Under the pieces are notes generated by a model that saw nothing but the letters and a program-made list of their open reading frames with translations, was not told the DNA's origin and searched no databases. Positions 43,741 through 55,102 of a stretch of DNA of 64,000 bases are shown here, piece by piece (position 1 is the stretch's first letter; every line of letters begins with the position of its first letter). Location: contig ONZQ02000009.1 of NCBI GenBank assembly GCA_900312665.1, positions 1-64,000 on the forward strand, read 5' to 3'. Origin of the DNA: Cephalotrichum gorgonifer (Eukaryota; Ascomycota; Sordariomycetes; Microascales; Microascaceae). A program made the translations under genes and the position numbers.

Positions 43741-45258
43741 CTATTTTATCGGCAGCTTACCCGTCCCGCGTTTATAATCTAGCAAATCGTCGGCCTCTCG
43801 GCTCCACGCCCCACCGCTTGCATGCGTCTTCGTGGTCAGTTTAACCAACGCCACGACACTATTTGCACGGTTATTTACATTAGAGCCTGAGTCGGGTCCC
43901 TGTTGTCCCGTGTCCCTCGAGTTGCCTGCTTCCGATGGAGGGTCGACGACAGCTATGGAAGCCGAGACAACTTCTGCCCCTTTGTTGATCGCATGCGGCA
44001 CCGGCACAGGTGTCCGGCCCCGCGCTTTCGGTTTCGCCCTTGAGGCAGGCGCGTTCGCCACGAGAAGACCCCGCTTCTTGGCCGAGCCGAGCCGCAACGC
44101 CGTTGTCGGCTCATCCAGCGGTTTGGGCTCATCCAACGGCTCTGGTTCATGCGGTCGACTGGGTCGTGTAACTTTAGAGACTGAATTGCTGCTTGCGACC
44201 GGCAGTTTCGGTTCATTCGGAGGATTGGGTAGTAGTGGAGGCTTGGACAAGAGGCCGCTGCTTGCGACCAACGGTTTCCCGCTATGTTTCGCATCCTCCT
44301 TCCCTTTCCGTCGTGCAGTTTCTTTATTTTCCTTCCCTCCCAGCAGGTCTTGCCTCCTGGTAGGGGGTTTGTATGTGGTATTTCTTCGATGTTCGGGTTG
44401 AGAATCGGCTGGTTCCTGGCGTTCAGTAACCGGCGTAGGGTTATGTAACGGCCTCTTGGGGCTTGGCGGGGTAGACGTAAGGTCGATTGGCTCAGAGGGA
44501 GCTGGTCTCCCGATGGTGGGAGCAGTAGGTGCCGTGTCTTCATGCGCTCGTATGGGCGCATAATTAGATATCTGCCTTCGCGGTGGAGTGAAGGCCTTCT
44601 TTCTTGCGGGTTGGCGAGGGATCGGGGGCGCAGGGGTTGCCGGTTGAACGGGCAAACCAGGACGGGTACCAGAGACCACGGCAGTGGGCGACTGGGCATC
44701 GGCTAGGGTCGTCTCCAGCCTCCTTCTCTTGGATCGATGATCAGCCTCGTCCGGTATCGGGTTGATTTGGCGTTGCTCGTAAGGAGACGTAGAGGGGATC
44801 GCGGCACGTCCAATTCGGCGGCCAGGGGTCGTCGAGAGAAGACTTGTGAGCGGTCGCTGCGTTTGGAAGTGTGAGCTTGGCGGCCTCACCCCAGGTGTTA
44901 GAAGCCTGACTGGAGTCTGAGGTGGGTTCTCCGTGGCCGTGGGCTTCGGTTTCCGGGCAAAAATCTCGGTGATGTCCTGGTCCCTCTGGCCAACTCGCTC
45001 GGCTACCTGGACAATGACGTTACCACGATCCAGCTCGAACTCGTCACCGTCCTCTACATCCTGATCCTTTGTACGGTGCGTGTCTCCGATGTGGGTCCCG
45101 ACATCATCGTATACCATAACCCGCCGGTTGAAGGTGTGGAATTCGAGCCGGCCATCTTGCCACCGCTTGTGTTTGCGCTTCAGGTCGCGAGTATAAAGAC
45201 ATATGTGCTTGATTACCGGTGCGACAGTTCGGGCTGGGGTGCTCTGCGAGGAGACCAT
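43741..45258 (-). CDS. Mte1/ZGRF1-N (DUF2439) domain protein
   Basis: The first 90 residues form the DUF2439 domain found at the N-terminus of human ZGRF1 and in yeast Mte1 and fission yeast Dbl2, which bind the Mph1/Fml1 helicase and D-loops in recombination and telomere maintenance. Diagnostic stretches are ICLYTRDLKRKHKRWQDGRL, EFHTFNRRVMVYDD and the following DEFELDRGNVIVQVAE. The remaining 400 residues are disordered, rich in Pro, Arg and Ser, with a short PLDEPK repeat, a basic patch (RSKRRR) fitting nuclear import, and a conserved-looking end (GAWSREADDLLDYKRG). It lacks a helicase domain, as in other fungi. The start at 45258 (MVSSQSTPART) is preferred over an in-frame ATG at 45366. 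One exon, 505 residues. Confidence 0.82.
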   Translation of the reverse strand: MVSSQSTPARTVAPVIKHICLYTRDLKRKHKRWQDGRLEFHTFNRRVMVYDDVGTHIGDTHRTKDQDVEDGDEFELDRGNVIVQVAERVGQRDQDITEIFARKPKPTATENPPQTPVRLLTPGVRPPSSHFQTQRPLTSLLSTTPGRRIGRAAIPSTSPYEQRQINPIPDEADHRSKRRRLETTLADAQSPTAVVSGTRPGLPVQPATPAPPIPRQPARKKAFTPPRRQISNYAPIRAHEDTAPTAPTIGRPAPSEPIDLTSTPPSPKRPLHNPTPVTERQEPADSQPEHRRNTTYKPPTRRQDLLGGKENKETARRKGKEDAKHSGKPLVASSGLLSKPPLLPNPPNEPKLPVASSNSVSKVTRPSRPHEPEPLDEPKPLDEPTTALRLGSAKKRGLLVANAPASRAKPKARGRTPVPVPHAINKGAEVVSASIAVVDPPSEAGNSRDTGQQGPDSGSNVNNRANSVVALVKLTTKTHASGGAWSREADDLLDYKRGTGKLPIK

Positions 45259-46376
45259 CGTTATCGACCGACAGGCAGGGAGAGCGCCGTCGATTTGCTG
45301 GACGAGTCGCCTAACCACCCAGTCGTGGGAGGGACCAGACCGTACTGAACACTTCAGGCAGACCACCGCGTCTTGGCCCGAGGTCGCGTCAGTTGGGACG
45401 CCAAGTCACGTGCGATAAGGATGGGATTGACATGACATTAACATGGAGTGAGGGGACCATGAAGCGGGGCAGGTTCCGAGGTGGGGCTGTGTGACGGAAG
45501 GAACATTAATACTGGAAGTAATCTAAGTACTCGTACTTGTACTCATACACGCAAGCTCAAATTTCAAAATGGAAAGTAATTACTTGTAGACTTGGGGAGT
45601 CTTGGCTAAGATTGGCCTGAGTGTTTTTTTTTTCTTTTTTTTCTTAACCTGAAGATTCCTTTCCATGCCAAGTGCTGCGTCCTCAACAGGATGGACAAAA
45701 CTAGGCACATGAAGGCTGTGAGTCAACCTGCCACATCTTGGATGGATTCAGGATTATGTTGGCGCTAAGGAGTCGGAAGGCGCGAGTTTCATGTCGGCAA
45801 GCGCAAGGAGGGTGGGGCCAGTGGTCACCCCGCAAGAAACTAAAATAGTATTTTTGGTTCCGATACGAGCAACAATATACTTCTAAGCCTTGCTCGAGTT
45901 ACCTCTGCTCATCCTTCCATGCCAGTTTATCCCAACATGAAACGTGTACAGGTACGGGGTACCTTCCGTACATCGGTTCAAATCACCACGGAGGATTTGA
46001 GGAGGTGGTGCACAGGCCCAGTGGGCCAACTGGTGACCGGGTCCAACGTCCGGGTGATGGGAGATGGGTGAGTGGTGGGCAGTGGCCATATTACTGGTCG
46101 AGAAAGTGAACAGGCAGAGAGGGAGGATCAACACCGCCAGAGCCAACAACCACAATTAATATCGGTCTTCATCTTGTCCAGCCCGCGTCTGTGTTTCCCA
46201 TGTTCCCAATTGGAACTCCCTGCCTAATTCCCCTAGCCGGCGCCAGTCAAACTGTCACTTACCGTCACTAATCCACTTTCGGCGCCATCTCAACGCTTCT
46301 CGCCCGCCACCTTCAATTGCCCGCTATTTCTCTTGGTTATGACATCAGTGTCGTAGAATAATCCATCAGCGGCGCA
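45259..46376. other. Divergent promoter region between Mte1-like and BAR-SH3 genes
   Basis: About 1.1 kb with both 5' regions. A T-rich tract (45626-45644) and pyrimidine-rich leader DNA before 46377 are visible. No gene supported. Confidence 0.45.
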
Positions 46377-47967
46377 ATGAATACAGTAACACGAACCTTT
46401 GGGAAGCTCGTCCACCGCAGCCCCGGCGACAATGCTCGGGTGTCTGTCCTGCTAAGCGACTATGAGGACGTCGATAGGCTCTTGGCCAAGGTAAGTTGAA
46501 TCTGTAAACTGTCGTTCTCCTCCTCGAGTTTGAAGTAGTTCCATTCTTCTTCTTTTCCCCCCTTCCTTCGTTTTCCCGCGCACATGCTCACTCTTCTTCT
46601 CACTCATAGTTGGTCAGCGAGGCGCGCGCTCTGCGAGACTCCTGGCACGGCACGGTCATGTCCCAGCTCGGCACCGCCAACGAATATGTGATTCTCTACG
46701 ACCCCATTGCTGGCGCCTCGGACGGTCACGGCCGCCGAGCCGAGCCCACGCCCGAGGCACAGCTGAACAGGACCTTCAATCTGCAGAAGGTGTTCGAGGA
46801 GACCAAGGAGGACATGGCTACCGAGATCGCGGCCTTCGAGGCCACCATCATCAAGCCGGGGACTGACGCTCGCGAGTTCATCCAGCCGATCCGTAAGACG
46901 ATCAAGAAGAGGGAGAACAAGAGGCTGGACTACGAAAAGTGTCAGGAGAAGGTCAAGAAGCTGCAGAGGAAGCCTGGCAAGTCCGCCAAGGAGGATCTCC
47001 AGATGCATAAAGCGGAGGAGGAGCTTGCACGGGCGACAGAGGTAGGAAAATGCTCATGCGCCCCCGTCCAACGCCGTGTCACCGAGTCAGAGCTAACCTT
47101 GACCCTCTACAGGAGTTCCAAATCGCGGACAACCACATCAAGCAGTCGCTGCCGCCCATCATAGACGCAGTGTTCAACATCGTGCCTCCCCTGCTAGCTC
47201 AAATCATCGATACGCAGAACCGTCTCCTGGGGCTCTCGTACACTGCGATCCACCACTTCTGCGTCGAGAACGGCTTCCCGTCACCCCCGCCCCCCATGGA
47301 GACCGTCGTGACGGACTGGGAGGCCGCCTTCGGCCCCATCCAGCAGGAGATAGAGGGTTTCTACATCGTGAAGAGCGGCAGATTCATGCGCCAGCCCGCG
47401 CCGGCGAACGGCAACGGGAAGCCGAGACCCTCGCTGACGTCGGCGCCCGCGGCGGTGAGGAACGGCGTCCAGCGCGCCTCGACGGGCCTGATACCCTCTC
47501 GAGACGACTCCCGACGCCCGTCGGCAACGTCCGAAACCTCCTCCTCCCCCTCACCCAGGCCCGGCCCCCCGAAGACGTCCGCGTCCTTCGGCTCGGGAGT
47601 CGCCACCGACTTCACGGTAGCGACAAAGATCGCCAATGCCTCGGCCGTCAGCTCTCCGGGGCCAAAGGGCCCGTCCGACTACTTCGGCCATACCACCGCC
47701 AGGCGGACGACGTCGGACTTCGCGGCGAGCGTAGCAAGCAAGAAGAAGCCGCCGCCTCCCCCGCCGAAGAAGCCCGGGCTGGGAAGGCAGGAGGAGATCG
47801 TCGTTGCGCTGTACGACTTCTCGGGCGAGGGCCACGGAGACTTGTCGTTCCAGGAGGGTGACATGATCAGAATCGTCACCAAGACCGAGACGGACCAGGA
47901 CTGGTGGGTGGGCGAGCTCAGGGGCGCGCGGGGAAACTTCCCCGCGAACTATTGCAGGCCGGCGTAG
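46377..47967 (+). CDS. BAR-SH3 domain protein, Rvs167 family
   Basis: Rvs167/amphiphysin-like proteins bend membranes at endocytic sites and link them to actin. Exons 46377-46490, 46610-47041 and 47113-47967, all phase 0 with good splice sites, give 466 residues. The BAR domain spans roughly residues 10-240 and is strongly helical and charged (FIQPIRKTIKKRENKRLDYE, KCQEKVKKLQRKPG). A disordered Ser/Pro region follows, with a polyproline stretch (KKKPPPPPPKKPG). The SH3 domain closes the protein (VVALYDFSGEGHGDLSFQEG, then WWVGELRGARGNFPANYC), with intact ALYDF, WW and PxxY ligand-binding residues. Its opening (MNTVTRTFGKLVHRS) differs from the classic Rvs167 N-terminus, so it may be the second fungal paralogue. 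Confidence 0.92.
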
Positions 47968-48992
47968 AGAGGGCAGGGTCACAGCCTCGCACTCTGCACC
48001 CGGCCCGTTCAGGGGGTGGGAGCCTCTGTGGGCTAGCTCCGCGGTATGGAGGAGCAGTAGCGACGCGTTTCAAGGCGATGTGATGTCCCTTAATACGGTC
48101 TTAGTGCCACACTTTAGCGTAATGTGCGTCGTGGTCTGGATAACCGTAAGCGACACGGTTTTAAAAAAGAGAAAAAAACTTATCAGGTGGATATGGGCAC
48201 GGATGGGATCTCGGCGTCTGGGATATGAAATGCTTTTGCTTGTCTAGATGTTTCTAGACTTAATACAGTTTGGCCTGATCTCGGCCGGTTCTCTCTCTCT
48301 CTCTCTCTCTCTCGTGGCACGTCTTTACCTACTGCACCTACTATGCCTTCTGTGTCTACCGTAGAAGCCGCCGAACAGAAAGAACCCATGGATCTGGAAT
48401 TGGAAACGGACACTAGGCTAGGTTGGAAATTACCCGTAACCCCTGCATCAAACTCAACCGCCACCATTGATCGTGCACTTGGCTAGTTAGCTAGGCGGAC
48501 CTAACCCACCGAGCACGTCACACCAAACACCACATCAAGTCAAGAGGACTTGGATCCAGCCCCTAGCCAACCTCCCTTCACTTGGCCGATCCCGAGGGAC
48601 TGAGTGGATTCTGAGACGAAGTGGCACAGCTACTCATTGATCTATGTTCATTTCATGCTCGTAATCTAACACCTAAACACCCCAAACCCAACCTGAAAAT
48701 GCCTTTTCCCCTTGACCGTGAACCCCACCACCCTGAAGATGAAGATGGGGTGCCAATGCTACCAGATACTCCCAAGTAAAGGGGAAAAAACGACGACAAA
48801 AGGAGTCGCGCGTAAAGAAAACGACGACCCGGCCGTTTTTCTCTCCCTCACCTTTTGATCCCAAAACGCCTGCAGCGCTAATCGTGATAATTCCCTTAAC
48901 ATGTATAAAAGAAGAAAACTGAGCTGGGGGAGGGGAAGGTCGGACGTCCACAACTCAAGACACCCGCAAGGAACGGGGGAAGTAACTTCCCG
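47968..48992. other. Convergent intergenic region with CT microsatellite
   Basis: About 1 kb between two converging genes. It has a CT dinucleotide run at 48291-48313. No gene supported. Confidence 0.5.
48291..48313. repeat. CT dinucleotide microsatellite
   Basis: Eleven or more CT units without interruption in the convergent intergenic region. Confidence 0.9.
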
Positions 48993-50198
48993 CTAGCACG
49001 CGGGCGTCAGGGCGGGCGACCGCGTCTCGGCCCTCATCCGGCTCCTCCCCGGCGACATGGGCTGTCGGCGCTCCCGACTTCTCGCCGACCTCTCCGCGGC
49101 GGACGGTGATCCGCCGACGCCCTTGTCGAGATACGAAGTCTCCGAGCCCCCCAGCTCCATGGGCGTGACGGGCCCCGGGCTCCCGAGCGGCCTGAGCCTA
49201 GGCGAGGCCGGGTTCGCCGTGGCCGGCGCGCTGATGGGCAGGCCGCCGTGCGGGGCGAACCCGGGTATTGCCTGGCCCGCGCGGGAGCCGCTGCTCCCCA
49301 TCACCTTCCGGGCGGCGAGGGTGGCCTGGGCGATCATGTCGCGCTGGTACTGCTGGAGCTTCTGCTTCGCGTCCCCCTCCGGCCATGGGTTCTGCGCGGA
49401 GGAGGAGGAGGCGGCGGGGCCGGTGCGGCAGGTCGGCACCTGCGATGTCGTCTTCGAGCTCTTGGATGGGTGGAGGGGGGGCTTCTTCTGCTGCTGCAGC
49501 TGCTGCTGTTTCTCGTAGTTGGACGGATAGTACTTCCCCATCGGCAGGGACCCGGTGTGGATTCCGCTGGGGAGGTACGAGGTGAGGCGCGTGTCGGACG
49601 GCGGGGCGGGCGGGGCTTTGATGGGCTCGGCGTCGTTCAGGATGAGAGAAGGATGCCCCCCGGAAGCCGACTTGGGGTGACGCCCCTTACCCTTGGAGGT
49701 CGGCGCCTTTGCGCGGGACTCGTCAAGGTGAAACGGGTGAGGTTGCTGTACCCGCTTGGCGGGGTCTTCATGCATTGGAAAGTAGCCACTGGCGAGACAA
49801 GGAGTTAGCAACGACGAGGATGATCTGATGGGGGTGATTGGAGGGAGGTGGAGCGCGACATACCCTATTACGTCTCCTCTGGCCGATAAAGGCGCGGGAG
49901 GGGCCGCCGCGGTCCGTAGGTTCCGTGGTAGGACGGGCACCTCCATTGCAACCGAGCCGGTGGCCGCCGATCTGGGTATCTTCGCCCTGGCCTGGTCGGC
50001 GGAGCCAAGGTGGCTGAGCACAGTCTCTTCTGGTCTGTCCTCGTAGATGGGGGTGTTTGCTCCCGACAGGACGAATGGGTCGTCTAGGTCGTCTCCGTAG
50101 TGGATGTGGTCTCCTTGGCTTCCAGAGCCCGCCGACGAGAGGGAGTGGCTCGACAGGGTAGGGGACGCCCTGTCGAGTGGTATTCCGTGCTTATCCAT
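48993..50198 (-). CDS. Disordered hypothetical protein
   Basis: An unbroken 401-codon frame that contains a likely 75-base intron (49789-49863: donor gtatgt, branch TTGCTAAC, acceptor gccag). Splicing gives 376 residues and joins RGDVIG to GYFPMHEDPAKR, a smoother sequence than the inserted hydrophobic stretch. Composition is Ser, Pro, Gly and Gln-rich with little predicted order; a single helical, charged patch (AKQKLQQYQRDMIAQATLAA) and a QQQLQQQ run stand out. Acidic residues near the start (GDDLDDPFVLSG) may bind a partner. No family recognised, but the intron and codon bias argue for a real gene of the conserved, fast-evolving type. Confidence 0.68.
   Translation of the reverse strand: MDKHGIPLDRASPTLSSHSLSSAGSGSQGDHIHYGDDLDDPFVLSGANTPIYEDRPEETVLSHLGSADQARAKIPRSAATGSVAMEVPVLPRNLRTAAAPPAPLSARGDVIGYVALHLPPITPIRSSSSLLTPCLASGYFPMHEDPAKRVQQPHPFHLDESRAKAPTSKGKGRHPKSASGGHPSLILNDAEPIKAPPAPPSDTRLTSYLPSGIHTGSLPMGKYYPSNYEKQQQLQQQKKPPLHPSKSSKTTSQVPTCRTGPAASSSSAQNPWPEGDAKQKLQQYQRDMIAQATLAARKVMGSSGSRAGQAIPGFAPHGGLPISAPATANPASPRLRPLGSPGPVTPMELGGSETSYLDKGVGGSPSAAERSARSRERRQPMSPGRSRMRAETRSPALTPAC
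49789..49863 (-). other. Probable 75-nt stop-free intron
   Basis: Minus-strand donor gtatgt, branch TTGCTAAC, acceptor gccag. Divisible by three and free of stops, so it is hidden in an unspliced reading. Retention would insert 25 residues with a different, hydrophobic character. Confidence 0.75.
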
Positions 50199-53100
50199 GT
50201 TGTGACGCTAGAGTATGGAGTATGGAGTGTGAAGTGAGGAAGTTGGTTCTAGTCCGCGGCTGAAAGGCATCGACACCAAAGACCATGGAAGGTGAAGATA
50301 TCCTCGGAGAATGATACCAGGGTCCCGATAGCCAGTGTGGTGCTGTTCGAATGGGAGTGGCGTGCTCGGGTGCATTCGCTGGCGCACAATAGCAGGTGGA
50401 GCCTGGGGGATTTTGATAGAGACAAAGGATGATGGAGCGGTCCTGGCAAACTGGCAAACGGAGTAGTTCACTCTCACTTGCAGGGGTGGATGTGTTGACT
50501 TTTGGTGGCTGGCACGCGGTCGGGGGAAGAGTGTATTTCGTCGAGAGTTGTCTAGGCAGCACAGCGTGGATCGATGGGGCTGCTCTTTCTATCGTAGGTG
50601 GGCAGGCTCAAGGTAGTGGGTTGGATATTATTATGTTGAGGAAATGAAAAGAGAGATGAATTATGAGGGGGTGACACAGGGGGGGGTGGAGGGTGGAGAA
50701 GACAGGAGGAGTCACCAAGAAGATGATATCTCAGAAGCTTCTCGAGAAATATGTCCTGGCACTAATAAAACGCCGCGGCGCGCCCCTTGTCGCCCGAGAA
50801 TCAAGGGTGGAGCAGGGAGGATTCAACTTGGCAGGTGGGCGGCAAGTATACAAGGAAGGCCCCCCGCATGATAAGGAGGCTTGACCTAACACACCCAAGG
50901 TTTTCTAACTAAAAAAAAAAAACCCCATCAGAAGAGAGCAACAGGCCGGGGCAGAAGCACCTAGTAACATAGGCATGGGCAGCATGGGAGGGGGGGATGG
51001 TCGATCCTGGGGCTAGTTTGCCTGGCCCAGCTTCCCCGTACACTTTTTCTCTAATTATGTATCCTTGCTTTGGGATTATCCCAGCCTCCTGGACGTTGAT
51101 TTGATGCGAAGAGGTGTGTGGGTCGAGCAGGTCTTTTGCTATCGCTACATTTGCTTGTACAAGGGAAAGTCCTAGCCGTATGTACGAGTAGTATAGTTAC
51201 GTGTAGTGTACAAATGCGAGGATACGAGCGCGAGTACGGTAGTACGGACAAGGCCGGCAACGGAGGAGCGAGTGAGCGAGTGAGCGAGCCGAGCAAACAT
51301 GGATAATAATGGAGAATGGATTGAATGGGACAAGCGGGCGGCCCCCGGGGGACCCGGCAAAGGGTCTAACGGCGGGCTTACCGGACCACGGATCCACGGG
51401 ATCCACAGGCGCCATGTGTGTCACGTCACACCTCTTTTCCAGCCCCATGTAAGAAACAATATTTGAAGTGTCATTCCGAGAAGAGAACGAAAACAGAATC
51501 AGGCGCCAAGGCGACCGAACCCCCCCCTCCTTCCCCCTTTCGCTGTACGACATGGATGAAACGCATCGCGAGATCCTCAGTACATGTTTGTGCGAGCGAC
51601 ACATATCTTTGATTGTACATCTATTAGTAATCTCGTACCTGCACACACCTCACACTCGGATGGAACGGTCCTTTTTCGACTTGCCAAGCTCGAAACTCTT
51701 GAAACTAGATAGCGCTGGGTGAAAAGATCAGTCGTAGAACAATCGAAGCCCACGATTCCCTTGGCTGATGGGCGCGTCAATCCCGCTAATTACAAGTACA
51801 CTTCTGCTTAACATGGCTTAGTGTAATAAATAGCAAGTACAAGTAACGGATAGAGCCAGCGTCAAAAAGTATCGAACGTTGCAAACAAATCCTGACAGTA
51901 GCACACCTCCAAAAACTCAAACCCTGTCTGTGGTCGTCTGTTGATGATCTGCTGACTACGTCATCGTCATGCAAGGATAAAGGATAGCACCTTGGCGAAA
52001 CAGTAGTTAGCTCCGGGGACCACCCCGCCCAATAATAGCGAGCGGGTCCGGTCTAGCCTGGCTGCCACTCGCTTGTACTGGAAGTATACTTGTTTGTCTG
52101 TGCAGAGCAGAGGCAGAGTACGACTGGTGGCCACGGAGCCCGCAATGCACACACATGGTACATCTTGTATGCTGACCGGCGGGCGGCTATTTACGAAAAA
52201 AAAAAAAAAAAAAAACGTAGCAAGTGGCTCCACAGCTCTGGGACATTCGACAATACATGTAAGTACTATTAGGATGGAAACCCGCACCGGTACAAGGACT
52301 CTGTAAGATTAGTTACTTACCATTTTCCGAAGCACGCTGGTCCGTTTGGAGGAACAGACTGAGTCGATCGCTGTCAGGCCAAGGCAGTCGTGTAACGCTC
52401 GTTGTTAGTGCGCTTGGCTCGTTCTTCGTGCTTGTGCTACGCTCTTCCCCCTCACCCGTTTGAGTATGTCCACTTTCTGTCGCGTGTGCATGTTCAACAA
52501 ACCTAGTTGTTCAAGTGCTCTGAGTAATGAGTAATAACTGTGTTTGTACTATGGGTCCCGCCACACTGACGGCATCTGTCCCACTGTGAGGTGCTGTGTG
52601 AGTCTAGGTACTTGATCCGTTACGATTACTTACATGGCGAGTTCACCCATTCGGAGATAACTCGTGGTGATATTTGTCGTGTGAGAGTTGCACCAGATGA
52701 CGTGAGTCCCGTCCCTTCACCGAACCGGGGATGCTCCTTATTACCACCGTCCTTAATACTCGGCTCGCCGTTCGGTATTCGGTGGCAAGCAACACAAGAA
52801 ACTGCATACACCTGCTAGCCACCGAAACCTTGCATACTTTAGGAAAACCCCTACGGGCATCATGTCTTGGCCCCCTGCGAAGCTGAAGAAAACAAAACAC
52901 AGCTACCATTTCGCCACGGAACCCGGAGAATGGTCAGTACAACTGTTACTACGAACGTTCGACCCTAATCGAGAATCCCTGCACCGAGCGGACGCACCCG
53001 CGCGTCAAGGTCAAGGGATAGGTGGATAAGGCGGAGCTGGCCCCCGGGGGACCCTTACTCCATACTACTTCTGTCGTCATGATGTAACCCGGGCCGTGGA

Positions 53101-53529
53101 GCCTGCGTACATGTAGCTTTCACCACCACGAGTGGGGAGAGAGAGAGAAGGCTTTTTCAAAGTGCGTGGAGGTTAAAAAAGCTCTTCACGCCCGACGTCA
53201 TTACACCGTCCAGCTCCCGCCGGAGCCGACCAATATCTGCTCCACCGATGTCATTGTCATGATTCCGGCCGCCCCAACGGTTTTTATGTTGGAAGCTTTA
53301 GTTACTAAATTAAGTTATATTCCCTGATTTGGTATATCCCCCCCAGCAAAAAACCTCTTTGCGTGATTAATATTCGTCGCGTTACCGGTCACATCGTAAC
53401 TCGCATGTCTACACTTCTCCCTACATCCTACTAACCCCCCCAAGCGCTGAAATGTTTGCCAAAAAATATCGTGAGCCAGTTAAGATCCTAGGACCGTCAT
53501 CCCCTTCCCTTGCCCCCTTCCTGCTCCCC
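50199..53529. other. 3.3-kb stretch without recognisable genes
   Basis: Only short overlapping frames on both strands, none with a family match or consistent splice joins. Simple sequence includes GAGT/GAGC units (51268-51293) and a long A-run (52194-52214). The left 400-500 bases serve as promoter of the disordered protein gene. An unannotated non-coding RNA cannot be excluded from sequence alone. Confidence 0.45.
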
Positions 53530-54095
53530 TCAGTAGACCTTGGCCCGCCCCGTAAACCGCGACCTACGCTCCCTGTGACGCCACCAGTAGCCCAGCGAAG
53601 CGAGAGCGGCAAGCAGCCAGAGCAGGGCGTTTACGAGGACGATCCACACCGCGGCCTTCATGCGCTTCGTCTCGCCATTTCCGTTGGCGGGCTCGTGGAT
53701 GTACAGCTGTTCTCTCCCGAGGCCGGGGAGCAAAATTAGCTTCTTCCCCCCAAAGTCTGGGACAACAGAAACAGAAACCCCCGGTGGGGGTGGGGGAACG
53801 TTACCTTTCCAAAGATCCCAAACAGCGCTATCCACAGAATAAACAGCACAAAGTCCCACACCCAGACGAGCATGAACCGCAGCACCATCGGGATGAGGTG
53901 CAGTGCCGCTGTCAGCGCAGAGAGGCACGCCACCACGATCGCGTAGACCCACCGCCCGTCGCCGAACCCGTCCGGCCGCTTGCCCCTGCCGACGTCGGTG
54001 CCGTACAGGCCCGCCACCACCGCCGCGAGGATGATGAGGATGACGTGAAGGGTGGAGAAGAGCACGTAGCCCGTCCCAAGGCTATTGAACACCAT
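53530..54095 (-). CDS. MARVEL-type four-helix membrane protein
   Basis: Exons 53805-54095 and 53530-53706 (98-base intron, branch GCTAAT, phase 0) give 155 residues. Four membrane segments are clear: YVLFSTLHVILIILAAVVAG, VYAIVVACLSALTAALHLI, FMLVWVWDFVLFILWIALFG and AVWIVLVNALLWLLAALASL. The conserved stretch RMKAAVWIVLVNALLWL before the last helix, and the charged C-terminus ending RFTGRAKVY, are typical of fungal MARVEL proteins. Members sit in the plasma membrane or endomembranes and are thought to organise lipid domains; a specific function is not known. The leader carries a GCGTT microsatellite. Confidence 0.85.
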
Positions 54096-55102
54096 CTTTT
54101 CCCGTCGTTCCCCTCTCTCTTTCTCTCTCTTGGTGTCTTTCTTTTCCTCGGAGTTTGCGCGAAAGGTGAGTCTTTCGCTAGCTGGGTCGAGCGCGATTCG
54201 TTCTGCCAAAGTGTTGTGCTGCGTGGCGTTGCGTTGCGTTGCGTTGCGCAGGACGTAGGTCGTCGTTGTGGGTATGACGTCAGGTGGGTATTGTTTTTTT
54301 TTTCGTAGCTTGTCGGACAAGTTTCTTATCCTACCTCGTCCAAGGCGGTCGTCGTGCTGGGAAAGTGTGTATGGACGGGAGATAAGTTGATTGCCACGGG
54401 AAGAAAAAAAAAAGGAAGCAGGTAAAATGCAAAGATGAGGGGGGGAAGGACTTTCGGGTTGAATCAGAAATGTCTCGTGACATATGAGGTTAGTGGGTAG
54501 CAGTAATTAATAGACGACTCTCTTTTTTTCCCGGTTTGGGCACAGGTGGGTGTGTTGCGTGTGGTCACTCGCGCATCACCAAATGCCATGTATCCGCATT
54601 GGGCACGAAAAAAACCCGATCACTACATGTATGTACTAAGATCGTCCCCCATTATGAACCAACGTGGACTAGGTAATTGTTCAGCTACGCTTGGCAGCAT
54701 CAACCTGTCAAGGGATATGACACTCCATAAAAGCAGAACCACTTATATTCTAGCCGATTCAAGATACAAGTACGGAGTAGAGAGAGATTGGGACAAGAGA
54801 GCGACGTTCGGGACTGCGAATGGGTTCATTGATGTTTTGATTCTACATATACAGTAGTGATGGTAGTACAGAGAAATACCGATCAGCGCCCACCTCCTAG
54901 TGAGCCCGACTAGGAGGCGCTAACGCGGTTCGAGGAAATTATACAGTTACGGTCTACACCGTAGCGTCGACTTGACAGCTGGACATCGGTGCCGCCGGGC
55001 CGCCGCCCATCGGCCACAACCGAAACCAGCGATCCCAAAATCACGGACGCCGGGCCAAGCCACAGCAGCCGTCCATCGCCGATGACCATATCATCGTGTC
55101 CC
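54096..55102. other. Intergenic upstream of the MARVEL gene
   Basis: About 1 kb holding the leader and promoter of the MARVEL gene and the 3' side of the mitochondrial ribosomal protein gene. No gene supported. Confidence 0.45.
54226..54248. repeat. GCGTT pentanucleotide repeat
   Basis: Four GCGTT units plus a partial fifth, about 130 bases before the MARVEL gene start and probably in its leader. Confidence 0.85.

Noticed and set aside
51268..51293. GAGT/GAGC short array as a CRISPR or satellite
   Set aside because: The unit is 4-8 bases with no spacers; it is simple sequence.
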